A DNA stretch of 43,130 nucleotides from Sedimentisphaerales bacterium (lineage in GTDB: Bacteria; Planctomycetota; Phycisphaerae; Sedimentisphaerales; SG8-4). The stretch lies in the NCBI GenBank assembly GCA_016928975.1, contig JAFGJR010000117.1, positions 1 to 43,130 of the forward strand, given 5' to 3'. The notes under the pieces are model-generated. The model saw nothing but the letters and a program-made list of their open reading frames with translations, had not been told where the DNA came from and made no database searches. Positions 1 through 7,993 of the stretch are shown one piece after another; the first letter of the stretch is position 1, and the number at the start of each line of letters is the position of its first letter. The position numbers and the translations under genes are program-made.

Positions 1-798
1 ACCCATCGCCGCCAGGGCCTTCAAGCCCCCGATTCCCAACAGAATCTCCTGGCGGATGCGCAGCTCGCGGTCGCCGCCGTACAAGCTGCTGGTGATCATG
101 CGGTCGCCCGGAGAGTTGGCCTCGATGTTCGTGTCGAGCAGATACAGCTTCACCTTGCCCACAGAAACACACCAGACCTGGGCCTGCACGCAACGGCCCG
201 GGTACTCGATGCTGATGAGCAGTGGCCGGCCGCTGTGCTTGCACATCAGCTCGACCGGCATGCTGTGGAGATCGTTGTCCTCGTACCTCTCCTGTTGCCA
301 GCCATCGACGTTGAGATACTGGCGGAAGTAGCCCTTCTGGTACATCAGACCGATGCCGACAATGGGGATGCCAAGGTCGGATGCGCTCTTGAGGTGGTCG
401 CCCGCGAGAATGCCCAGCCCGCCGGCATAGATCGGCAGACACTCGTGGAGCCCGAACTCCGCACTGAAATAAGCGATCGCCGCATCGCGGTTGTCGCGAC
501 AGACCTTCTCATACCAGGACGGCGCCTCCAGGTAGTCCCGCAGGACGGCCGACGCCCGCTTCAGCTCGTTGAGGAAGCTCTCGTCGGTGGACAGGGCTTC
601 CAGCCGCTCCTGCGAGACAGTGCCCAGGAGCTTGACCGGGTTGTGACCGCTGGCAATCCACAATGCGGGGTCGATCCGCCGAAACAGCTCGGAGATTTGA
701 GGATTCCAGGACCAAAGCAGATTGTTGGCAAGAACGTCCAATTCCCTCAGTGATTCGGGCAGCGCCGGCAACACGGTGAAGCTACGCACACTCGGCAT
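1..798 (-). CDS. glgP: Alpha-glucan (glycogen) phosphorylase, N-terminal part
   Basis: The gene runs off the left edge; 266 N-terminal residues are present. Glycogen phosphorylase releases glucose-1-phosphate from alpha-1,4-glucans in the cytoplasm, using pyridoxal phosphate bound in the C-terminal half, which lies outside the window. The first ~95 residues (WSWNPQ, FRRIDPALW) match the N-terminal extension (DUF3417 type) of the bacterial/archaeal-type phosphorylases. The core begins near residue 107 with AYFSAEFGLHECLPIYAGGL, then GILAGDHLKSASDLGIP, which is diagnostic of the family. The ATG at 798 is preceded by AAGGAG (804-809) at good spacing. It is the last gene of the minus-strand run and is probably transcribed from the 799-1161 gap. 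The family call is firm; completeness cannot be judged. Confidence 0.93.
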   Translation of the reverse strand, partial: MPSVRSFTVLPALPESLRELDVLANNLLWSWNPQISELFRRIDPALWIASGHNPVKLLGTVSQERLEALSTDESFLNELKRASAVLRDYLEAPSWYEKVCRDNRDAAIAYFSAEFGLHECLPIYAGGLGILAGDHLKSASDLGIPIVGIGLMYQKGYFRQYLNVDGWQQERYEDNDLHSMPVELMCKHSGRPLLISIEYPGRCVQAQVWCVSVGKVKLYLLDTNIEANSPGDRMITSSLYGGDRELRIRQEILLGIGGLKALAAMG

Positions 799-803
799 GT
801 CTA

Positions 804-809
804 CTCCTT
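804..809 (-). promoter_or_regulatory. Ribosome binding site of glgP
   Basis: AAGGAG on the minus strand, five bases before the ATG at 798. It fixes the start of the phosphorylase, which is cut at the other end by the window edge. Confidence 0.7.
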
Positions 810-1116
810 GCATTCCATTCAGCGATGTAGAAGGCGGGCATCACCCACCTTGTGCAGAAACGCAAGGTTCTGCGCCTCTGCGCAACTCAGGCTTGTTATC
901 GGCAATCCCTCCGCCACGCTTAACCCCGAAAAAGGCTGGGATTTGACGTCCCCAGGCACTTGTCGCGGCGTCAGTCGGGTCCAAGACCATCGCGGCCTCG
1001 CAACGTGAAGGCCCCCGCCGAACAGACAGGGAATGAACCTCTCGACTACGGACGAAGACCAGCCACCCCAATGGAGAATCTGACGATCATCTACCAGCCA
1101 CTTGTTCTCAGTTAAC

Positions 1117-1142
1117 GGTTCTCAGTCGTGCGACCGACAACC
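1117..1142 (-). terminator. Imperfect hairpin after the thioredoxin gene
   Basis: Two 12-base arms (1117-1128 and 1131-1142) pair at 10 of 12 positions, one more being a possible G-U pair, around a 2-base centre. On the minus strand it begins 19 bases after the thioredoxin stop codon. There is no T-run after it, so it is at best a weak or factor-dependent terminator. Confidence 0.25.
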
Positions 1143-1161
1143 GCCTGCTGTCAACTGACAA

Positions 1162-2289
1162 CTACTTGTACACTCTGCCAAGGCATCCCACGACCGCCTT
1201 CTTCAGGGCCAGGGGCTCGATCTGGCCCAGGTGGCGGTACACAACCTCGCCGTGAGGCTTGATCAGCAACGTATAGGGGATCGCGCCTTGCCACCTCGGG
1301 TCCACCGCGTCGATGAAGGCATACACGTCGCCGTCATAGACGTAGTTCATGAAGGACGCCTGATTCTTCTTGAGAAACGACAGCGCTGCACCTTTCGCTT
1401 CGACGCCTTCGACGTTGATGCTCACCATCCTGAACTCGCGCCCGCGGTACATGCGGTTGATCTCGATGAACTCGGGGAACTCCACTACGCACGGCCCGCA
1501 ACGGGTCGACCAGATGTTGACCAGGCACACATCGTTTGAGTCGTTCTTGAGCACCGTCTTGACCCCTTCCAGGTCTATCATCCCAAGGGTTACCGGCTCT
1601 TGAGCCCATTCTTCGAGGGATTGCCTCACAGAGGCACGTTTATCCGACCATTTGATGGAGCAACCGAAGGTTTTGGTCTTCTCGACAGGCACAGGTCGCC
1701 CGGCTAACAGCGCTTCGATCGCGTTGCGGGCATCAGGTGATGTGACCTTCTCCGGCTGTTTCTCGTTGTTGTCCACCCTGCCGACGTAGCGCAGCTTCCG
1801 CTCGGCATCGAAGATAAACACGTGCGGCGTGCTCATTGGGCCGTAGGCTTTCGACACCTGCTGCTCGTTGCCGTCGTAGAGATAGGGGAAGTTGAAGCCC
1901 TTGTCCTTGGCGCGGATCTTCATATCGACGATGGAGTCGCCCACATCGGTATACCCCAACTCGTCCAGCCGAACCGCCAGCGGATCGTTCGGCGAGATCG
2001 CCACCAGCGCAACGCCCTTGTCCTTGTAGTCCGCCGCCAGTTTCTTGATCCGCTCCTCGTACGCCTGTGCCGTCGGGCAGTGGTTGCACGTGAATACGAT
2101 CACAAGCACTTTTGCGGAGTTATACTCCGACAGCCGGTGCATCTTCCCATCCACTCCCGGAAGCACAAAATCGGGCGCCTTGGCCCCAATCTCCAGCGTC
2201 TTGATCTCCTCCGCTGCCAGGGAAACGCCGGCGACGATCAGGGAAATAACGAGGCCGCAGACGATTGCTTTGCACTCTGATCTATCCAT
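1162..2289 (-). CDS. Exported protein with two thioredoxin-fold domains (redoxin + TlpA-like)
   Basis: 375 residues. A signal peptide (about 1-26: short basic start, hydrophobic 10-24, Ala-Ala end) exports it to the periplasm. Domain 1 (about 34-200) is AhpC/TSA/redoxin-like, with CNHC at 68-71 and a cis-proline motif STPHVF at 153-158. A linker carries FGCSIKW (208-214), a motif I associate with planctomycete thioredoxin-family proteins. Domain 2 (about 222-375) is TlpA-like, with WSTRCGPC (active cysteines 264 and 267) and its own proline motif AIPY. Both CxxC pairs are intact, so both domains could be redox-active, probably as thiol-disulfide reductases acting on exported proteins. The ATG at 2289 has AAGGAG seven bases upstream. 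The substrate is unknown. Confidence 0.88.
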   Translation of the reverse strand: MDRSECKAIVCGLVISLIVAGVSLAAEEIKTLEIGAKAPDFVLPGVDGKMHRLSEYNSAKVLVIVFTCNHCPTAQAYEERIKKLAADYKDKGVALVAISPNDPLAVRLDELGYTDVGDSIVDMKIRAKDKGFNFPYLYDGNEQQVSKAYGPMSTPHVFIFDAERKLRYVGRVDNNEKQPEKVTSPDARNAIEALLAGRPVPVEKTKTFGCSIKWSDKRASVRQSLEEWAQEPVTLGMIDLEGVKTVLKNDSNDVCLVNIWSTRCGPCVVEFPEFIEINRMYRGREFRMVSINVEGVEAKGAALSFLKKNQASFMNYVYDGDVYAFIDAVDPRWQGAIPYTLLIKPHGEVVYRHLGQIEPLALKKAVVGCLGRVYK

Positions 2290-2350
2290 TCGTCTTCTCC
2301 TTCAATGCGAGTAGACTTCGCCCACCATTCATGCGTAGTCTACCCGATCT

Positions 2351-3349
2351 TCACCTCCGCCGCCAGCCCGTGGCTTCGATCCGCGCGAATTCCGCCTGGA
2401 TGTCGTTGCCCTCGTGGAAGGACAGCCAGCCGTGCAGGCGATGCGTCTGCCCCGGCTCCAGGTCGGGGAACTTCGGGTCCGAATGAAAGCACGGGCACTG
2501 CTCGTTGCCCCAGGGCCGGTCGCAGCTCTCCCAGGCCGTGACGATCCAGCGCTTGCCGTTCTCGGACCGGCAGGCGACATAGGGATTCGTGAAGACCTTG
2601 TTCTCGTTCGTCTGTGCGGCAAACCCCGCCGCCATCTTCGTCATCACGCAGATCTGCACCCGCAGGTCCGTCAGCCTCTGCTCTGTCCCATTCCGCAGCC
2701 ACATCTCCATCCGCACCGCCTCTTTCGTGGGCACCGCCTTCACGCCGAATGCAATCCCATTAGGCAGCGTCCGCTCGATGTCGAGGCTCCCATCCACCCG
2801 CCGGTTCCACTCCAGCTTCGGCAATTCGATCCCCTGCTTCGTCCAGATGGTGTCGATGTGTTTGTGCGCCAGGTACGTCAGCCCCAGGTTAGACCAGATC
2901 GCCTCCGGCACATCGACTACCACATAGCTGTTGGGGTCCCACGGCGTGAACACACTGAATTTCGTCTCCCGCTGCGGATCGACAGCCCCCTCCAGAAATC
3001 CGATTCGCGGATGCCGCCCACCGGGATAGGGCAGAATAAACAATCTCACAGCCCCATCTCTCGCGGGTCGGTTATCCGCGCGGATATCAGCCTTCTTCCA
3101 CGCCGCGACAATCTCCGACTCAATCAGACCCGTCGCTGCGCGTACCTCATCAATCGTGAAACGGTGATGCCAAACCATGTTCCGCAGCCAGTATGCTAAT
3201 TCCGCATCGTTGCAGGGCCGCCGCACATTTGGCCGTCTCTGCTCGTTGCTCTCCGCGTTCCAGGCGGCGGTAGCTCTGACCGGCTCCGCTGATATCCCAG
3301 CGAGTAGTCCCGTAGACACTGCGAGTAATGCGACCTGCATCTGACCCAT
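2351..3349 (-). CDS. Exported protein of unknown function
   Basis: I do not recognise a family. The chosen start (ATG at 3349) gives 332 residues beginning MGQMQVALLAVSTGLLAGIS, a good signal peptide with cleavage near Ala-Glu. An in-frame ATG at 3388 would add 13 residues ahead of it and weaken the signal. Neither start has a strong ribosome binding site. The mature part has a helical stretch (DAELAYWLRNMVWHHRFTID, then a 'TGLIESEIVAAWKK' segment), followed by a beta-rich region with many Trp and aromatic residues (TPWDPNSYVVVDVPEAIW, and WESCDRPWGNEQCPCF with three cysteines). The second half resembles a beta-sandwich fold, which is only an impression. Nothing in the neighbours indicates its role. 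Confidence 0.72.
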   Translation of the reverse strand: MGQMQVALLAVSTGLLAGISAEPVRATAAWNAESNEQRRPNVRRPCNDAELAYWLRNMVWHHRFTIDEVRAATGLIESEIVAAWKKADIRADNRPARDGAVRLFILPYPGGRHPRIGFLEGAVDPQRETKFSVFTPWDPNSYVVVDVPEAIWSNLGLTYLAHKHIDTIWTKQGIELPKLEWNRRVDGSLDIERTLPNGIAFGVKAVPTKEAVRMEMWLRNGTEQRLTDLRVQICVMTKMAAGFAAQTNENKVFTNPYVACRSENGKRWIVTAWESCDRPWGNEQCPCFHSDPKFPDLEPGQTHRLHGWLSFHEGNDIQAEFARIEATGWRRR

Positions 3350-3443
3350 TTCTACCCCCCAGAAGACCTTCAGCGATAGGTCATTCAAGGCTCACTTGTC
3401 AGCAACGTGGGCTTCCCGGTTCAGGCACTGTTTTGCTCCGGAC

Positions 3444-4445
3444 TCAAGAGCCACGGTAAGGAATATCCGAAGCATTCACGGCTACATTCTCATATCCACT
3501 TGCTTGCAGGAGTATCTCACATGCGACTTTTGCTTCTCTCTGGCACATCATAGGACCAACGCGAACCTCCGTAACGGGCAAGAGTACTTTCGACTGAATT
3601 CGTTCCTGCTCCAATTTGCGTGTCCTCATCTTTGTCGGGGACTCACCATTTGGTACGTTGGACCTGTTATCGCCTTCTGGATTGGCGGTAAGAAAGAACT
3701 TCACATACGGAACTGGCAGCCCATACGTGCGATGGTCACGAAAATGGATGGGAGGCTCCTTCTCAAAAATCCAGAGCGGGTAGCCCCCACGACTCATATT
3801 ATGAGTCGACACCGAGATCAGGCGCACTTCCTTCTCAGCCTCGTAGTGTGCATTCTTGTACTTCATCGAAGCGGCAAACAGTAGATTCGATGCGCCAGCT
3901 CTCTTGGCTTGATCGTCAAGGCAGTTGCCGTTCCATTGCCCAATAGAGGACTTCTGACGTATCCACTCTTTGATTGCCGGCGCATCATAGACGCAATCAT
4001 ATAGATGGAATTCCGTCTTGATCAGCTTGCTCGCATCGAAACCGATGCAGAAGCTCCCGTATGCGCGCCATTGTTCCAGCAAATCCGGAGCCCTGCTGAA
4101 TGAGGCTATGTAGTAGTCGTTGTCTTCCCACCTGTGCGTCTTACTGGATTCCCACTGCTCCTGCACATGCTCGTTCGCAAACGGGCCACTCCCCAGCGCC
4201 TGGTCCCTCGTTAAATCCCAGAATGCTCTGCATTCTGTCGTGTCATTGACGAATGCCGCATTGGTTAGCCATATCTCGCTGTTACCGACAATCCCGCGCA
4301 GTCCTTCAGCAGAAGTGTAATGATAGACCATGTCACCCTCGTTGAATGAATCTGCAAGAGCATTGCAGAGATCATGCAACTGCTTGCTTCTATCGTCTGA
4401 CGACACCGCAGTATTCCTTCTCACATCACAAGTACGCGTCTCCAA
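3444..4445 (-). CDS. DUF2971 family protein
   Basis: 333 residues with the two hallmarks of DUF2971: near residue 40 'YHYTSAEGLRGIV...IWLTNAAFVND', and near residue 112 'YIASFSRAPDLLEQWRAYG...CIGFD'. No biochemical function is established for the family. The start is a TTG at 4445 with only a weak GATGAG upstream; the first ~35 residues look poorly conserved, so a later start is possible. Three 60-base lines counted by hand give 45-53% GC, against 62% in one line of the adjacent mfd. That suggests later acquisition. It lies 56 bases after the mfd stop on the same strand but need not be co-regulated. There is no signal peptide, so it should be cytoplasmic. Confidence 0.85.
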   Translation of the reverse strand: METRTCDVRRNTAVSSDDRSKQLHDLCNALADSFNEGDMVYHYTSAEGLRGIVGNSEIWLTNAAFVNDTTECRAFWDLTRDQALGSGPFANEHVQEQWESSKTHRWEDNDYYIASFSRAPDLLEQWRAYGSFCIGFDASKLIKTEFHLYDCVYDAPAIKEWIRQKSSIGQWNGNCLDDQAKRAGASNLLFAASMKYKNAHYEAEKEVRLISVSTHNMSRGGYPLWIFEKEPPIHFRDHRTYGLPVPYVKFFLTANPEGDNRSNVPNGESPTKMRTRKLEQERIQSKVLLPVTEVRVGPMMCQREAKVACEILLQASGYENVAVNASDIPYRGS

Positions 4446-4501
4446 CGCAACTCATCTTGGGTCTTTCGCCACACATATGCTACGACCGGTGCGCAGCAGA
4501 T

Positions 4502-7500
4502 TCAAGGACCGCTCTTCTCGGAAAACACATTTCGTAAGAGACCTATCAGCGTTTCGGGCTCGAAGTAGGCTTCGGGGAGGCGGACGTGGATCGTTTTGGG
4601 GTCGGGGACTCGGACGGAGCCATGCGTGTTGGCGAAGAGACGCTGGGCCTTCTTGCCGGGGTCTTTTCGGAAGGAGAAGATCAGGTCGCCGGTGGGCCGG
4701 CCGCCCTCGGGAGGGACGTCGTTTGGGGACATCTGGACGATGATGCTGCGGATGTCCCATTTGGCGGCGGCGATGCGCAGCTCGGCCAGTTCGAGCAGGA
4801 CCCGGGCCTCGTCAGGCACCGGGCCGTAGACGTCGGCCAGTTCCGCCTGGACTTGCTCCAGGTCCGCCGGCGTCCGCGCGACGGCGATCTTACGATAGAC
4901 GTCCATTCGCTGCCGCTCGATGGGGATGTAGTTCTTCGGGATGTAGGCGGGAAAGCCGAGATCGATGGTGGTCGTCGGCAGAGGAGACGCAAAATCTTGC
5001 GTCTCTACAACCCCGCTCTTGAGCTGGCGTACGGCGTCGGCGAGCATTTCGCAGTACATCTGGTAGCCGACAAGCTGGATGTGGCCGGACTGCTCGGCAC
5101 CGAGGATGTTGCCCGCTCCGCGAATCTCCAGGTCACGCAATGCGATGCGAAATCCGGCACCGAGGTGGGAGTACTCCTCGATGGCCTTGAGCCGCTTGGC
5201 GGCTACCGGGGAGACCGGCCGGGTATTGGGCAGGAGCATGTAAGCGTATGCCCGATGCTTGTACCGCCCGACCCTGCCGCGAAGCTGGTGCATTTCCGCC
5301 AGGCCGAAGCGGTCGGCGTCGTTGATGAAGATCGTGTTGGCATTGGGGATGTCCAGGCCCGACTCGATGATCGTCGTGCACACGAGCACATCTGTGTGAC
5401 CGAGCACGAAGTTGATCATCGCGTCCTCGAGCTCGCGCTTGCTCATCTGGCCGTGCGCGATGCCGATCTTCGCGTCGGGAGCGAGTTTGCCGATCTCCCA
5501 GGCCTTCTTATCGATGGACTGGACGCGGTTGTGCAGGAAGAAGACCTGGCCCTGGCGGTTCAGCTCGCGATAGATCGCCTTGCGAATCAGCTCGGGATTG
5601 TAGGTGGTGACGCTGGTGACGATGCTGCGCCGGTCCAACGGCGCGGTGGTCAGCGAGCTGATGTCGCGCAGGCCCAGCAGCGCCATATGCAGTGTGCGAG
5701 GGATGGGCGTGGCGGTCATCGTCAGGATGTCCACGTCGACCCGCATCTTCTTGAGTCGTTCCTTGTGCTCGACGCCGAACCGCTGCTCCTCGTCGATGAT
5801 CAGCAGGCCCAAGTCCTTGAAGGCAACGTCCCCGCTTAGGAGCCGGTGCGTGCCGATGAGAATGTCCACGTTGCCCTGGCGGGTGCGAGCGAGGATCTCT
5901 TTGGCTTGGCGACCGGTCTTGAAGCGGTTGAGGACTTCGATCGTCACGGGAAAGTCGGCGAACCGTTCCGTGAAGGTCCGGCCGTGCTGGACGGACAGCA
6001 CCGTCGTCGGCACGAGCACGGCGACCTGCCTGCCGCTCTCGACGGCCTTGAACGCCGCACGCATCGCCAGCTCGGTCTTGCCATAGCCGACGTCACCGCA
6101 TAGAAGCCGGTCCATGGCAATGGACTCTTGCATATCGCCCTTGATCTCGCCGGCAGCAGTGATCTGGTCCGGCGTCTCCTGGTACGGGAACGACTCCTCG
6201 AATTCCATCTGCCAGCTCGAATCGTCGCCGTAGGCGATGCCGCCCATCGCCTGGCGCTTCGCCTGGACTTCCAGCATCTGGGCCGCAAGGTCGCGGACGG
6301 ACTCGGCGACCTTCTCCTTCTGCTTTTGCCATCGTTTGGAGCCGATCTTGCTCAGCGTCGGCCTCTTGGGGCTGGTGCCGATGTACTTCTGAACCAGCGC
6401 AACGTTCTGAACGGAGACGTGAATCTTCACGCCGTCGGCGTACTCGATGGTCAGGTACTCCGCTTTGCCGCCCTTCTCTTCAAGAGTCTCGGTGCCCTGG
6501 AATTTGCCGATGCCGTAGGAGACGTGGACGACATAGTCGCCCGGCTGCAAGTCGGCCAGCGTGTCCACCGGGGCGGTCGTGTGCATCGCCCGTTCGCGGC
6601 GGCGCAGGGCGTACTGCCCGAACAGCTCGTGATGGCTGACAACGATCTCGTTGAGGGACTCGATCACGAAGCCCTGGTGCACGTATCCGATGGGCAGGTG
6701 GAAGTTGCGAGGAATTGTGTGGTCGATTTCCTTGATGATCTCGGTCACCCGCTGGACCTCGGCGGGGCTCTCACAGTACAGAGACACACTGCTGCCGTCT
6801 TTGGCCCGCTGGATCAGCTCTTCGAGGGCCGCCTTGTGTCCCGCCCACAGGGACGTGGCCTTGCGTTCGAACTGCTGGACGCTCTTGACGCTCAGCCGCA
6901 GGGATTCCGCCGGTTCGCCCGCGGCGAATCGGCATACGTGCAACTGTGCAAACCGGGCGATGGAGTTGTAGATGTCCGTCCAGGAATAGAGCCGCCCGGC
7001 CTTCTCCACGCGGGCCAGGAAGACGCCGGCGACCTCCTGAACCTCGTTCGGCTCCTCGATCACGACGGTCGTGTCCTGCGGCAGGATGTTCGTGAACAGC
7101 TCCCGCTGCTCGACGACGATCTGCGAGGCGGCGGCCACGACGTTGACGCTGCGGATCTCGTGCGTGGATCGCTGGGTGTCGAGGTTGATCTGGCGAATGC
7201 TCTCGATGGTATCGCCAAAGAACTCGATCCGGATGGGCTGCGCCTCCTGCTCCGGCCCCTCCTCCGGCGGATTCACCAGCGTCTTGCCGCTGGTCAGGGG
7301 AGCGTAAATGTCGATGATGCCACCCCGACGGGCAAACTGGCCGGGCAGATCGACTGCATCGACCCGTTCGAAGTTGTTCCGAACCAGCCACTCGATCACT
7401 ATCTCGGGGTCGGCGGCTTCGTCATGCTTCAATCGTAGCGAGCTTTCATCCAGCGCCGCCAGCTTGGGGATGGGCTGGCAGAGCGCCTGGACGGGAGCGA

Positions 7501-7852
7501 CGATCACAAGGTTGCTATATAGCACGGCGTCCGAGTCCGCCAGCCGCGATATGACCCGAAGCCTCTCCGCCCGCGTTTCATCCGTCGCATCGGCCAGATC
7601 TTCCTCGCCCTCCCACGCCGGCAATAGCTCGACATGAGCGGCCCCGAACGTCTTGAGATCATCGAACGCGCGGTCCGCATCGTCGATGTGCGCGCACAGG
7701 TAGAGGATGGGCCGATGCAGACTCTTCGAGAGATGGGCCGTCAGCAGGCGCGCAAAGGATCCCCACGTTCCCTCGACTTTCACCGGCCCCTCACGGGCCT
7801 GGCTCAATCGGGAAACAACCTGAGAAACCACCATGTCTGGCGCCAGATCCAT
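4502..7852 (-). CDS. mfd: Transcription-repair coupling factor Mfd
   Basis: 1116 residues, close to the usual ~1150. Mfd binds RNA polymerase stalled at DNA damage, pushes it off with ATP and recruits UvrA. The N-terminal UvrB-like part has FARRGGIIDIYAP (173-185). The CarD-like RNA polymerase-interaction domain starts at 'LQPGDYVVHVSYGIGKFQG' (435-453). The RecG-like motor has Walker A CGDVGYGKTE (585-594), the DEEQ box (687-690), TMTATPIPRTL (711-721) and a GRVGR helicase motif VI further on. A C-terminal TRCF domain follows. All motor residues are present. The ATG at 7852 lacks a clear Shine-Dalgarno sequence; Met7 is an alternative. It stands alone, 141 bases from the transketolase gene. 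Confidence 0.97.
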   Translation of the reverse strand: MDLAPDMVVSQVVSRLSQAREGPVKVEGTWGSFARLLTAHLSKSLHRPILYLCAHIDDADRAFDDLKTFGAAHVELLPAWEGEEDLADATDETRAERLRVISRLADSDAVLYSNLVIVAPVQALCQPIPKLAALDESSLRLKHDEAADPEIVIEWLVRNNFERVDAVDLPGQFARRGGIIDIYAPLTSGKTLVNPPEEGPEQEAQPIRIEFFGDTIESIRQINLDTQRSTHEIRSVNVVAAASQIVVEQRELFTNILPQDTTVVIEEPNEVQEVAGVFLARVEKAGRLYSWTDIYNSIARFAQLHVCRFAAGEPAESLRLSVKSVQQFERKATSLWAGHKAALEELIQRAKDGSSVSLYCESPAEVQRVTEIIKEIDHTIPRNFHLPIGYVHQGFVIESLNEIVVSHHELFGQYALRRRERAMHTTAPVDTLADLQPGDYVVHVSYGIGKFQGTETLEEKGGKAEYLTIEYADGVKIHVSVQNVALVQKYIGTSPKRPTLSKIGSKRWQKQKEKVAESVRDLAAQMLEVQAKRQAMGGIAYGDDSSWQMEFEESFPYQETPDQITAAGEIKGDMQESIAMDRLLCGDVGYGKTELAMRAAFKAVESGRQVAVLVPTTVLSVQHGRTFTERFADFPVTIEVLNRFKTGRQAKEILARTRQGNVDILIGTHRLLSGDVAFKDLGLLIIDEEQRFGVEHKERLKKMRVDVDILTMTATPIPRTLHMALLGLRDISSLTTAPLDRRSIVTSVTTYNPELIRKAIYRELNRQGQVFFLHNRVQSIDKKAWEIGKLAPDAKIGIAHGQMSKRELEDAMINFVLGHTDVLVCTTIIESGLDIPNANTIFINDADRFGLAEMHQLRGRVGRYKHRAYAYMLLPNTRPVSPVAAKRLKAIEEYSHLGAGFRIALRDLEIRGAGNILGAEQSGHIQLVGYQMYCEMLADAVRQLKSGVVETQDFASPLPTTTIDLGFPAYIPKNYIPIERQRMDVYRKIAVARTPADLEQVQAELADVYGPVPDEARVLLELAELRIAAAKWDIRSIIVQMSPNDVPPEGGRPTGDLIFSFRKDPGKKAQRLFANTHGSVRVPDPKTIHVRLPEAYFEPETLIGLLRNVFSEKSGP

Positions 7853-7993
7853 AGCGAGGTTCTGTGCAGGGCAGTATACCAGGCAGCGACCTCACAGGCG
7901 AGCAAGATTCGTTCGCGGGCGTCGTGCGCGCACGCGATGGGGCCGTTCGCTACTTTGGATTGCAGGGCTGGATCGTTCGCTCGGCGCTGGCGG

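Larger units (their letters stand above)
799..1161. other. Intergenic gap between the thioredoxin gene and glgP
   Basis: No convincing gene is seen in 363 bases; open frames here have no family features. It holds the glgP ribosome binding site, an imperfect inverted repeat at 1117-1142 and a direct repeat GTTCTCAGT at 1104-1112 and 1118-1126. A glgP promoter is expected here, but I found no convincing -35/-10 pair. Confidence 0.5.

Noticed and set aside
2311..2343. Inverted repeat GTAGACT/AGTCTAC between the exported protein and thioredoxin genes
   Set aside because: A seven-base stem with a 19-base loop and no T-run is too weak to call a terminator or operator.
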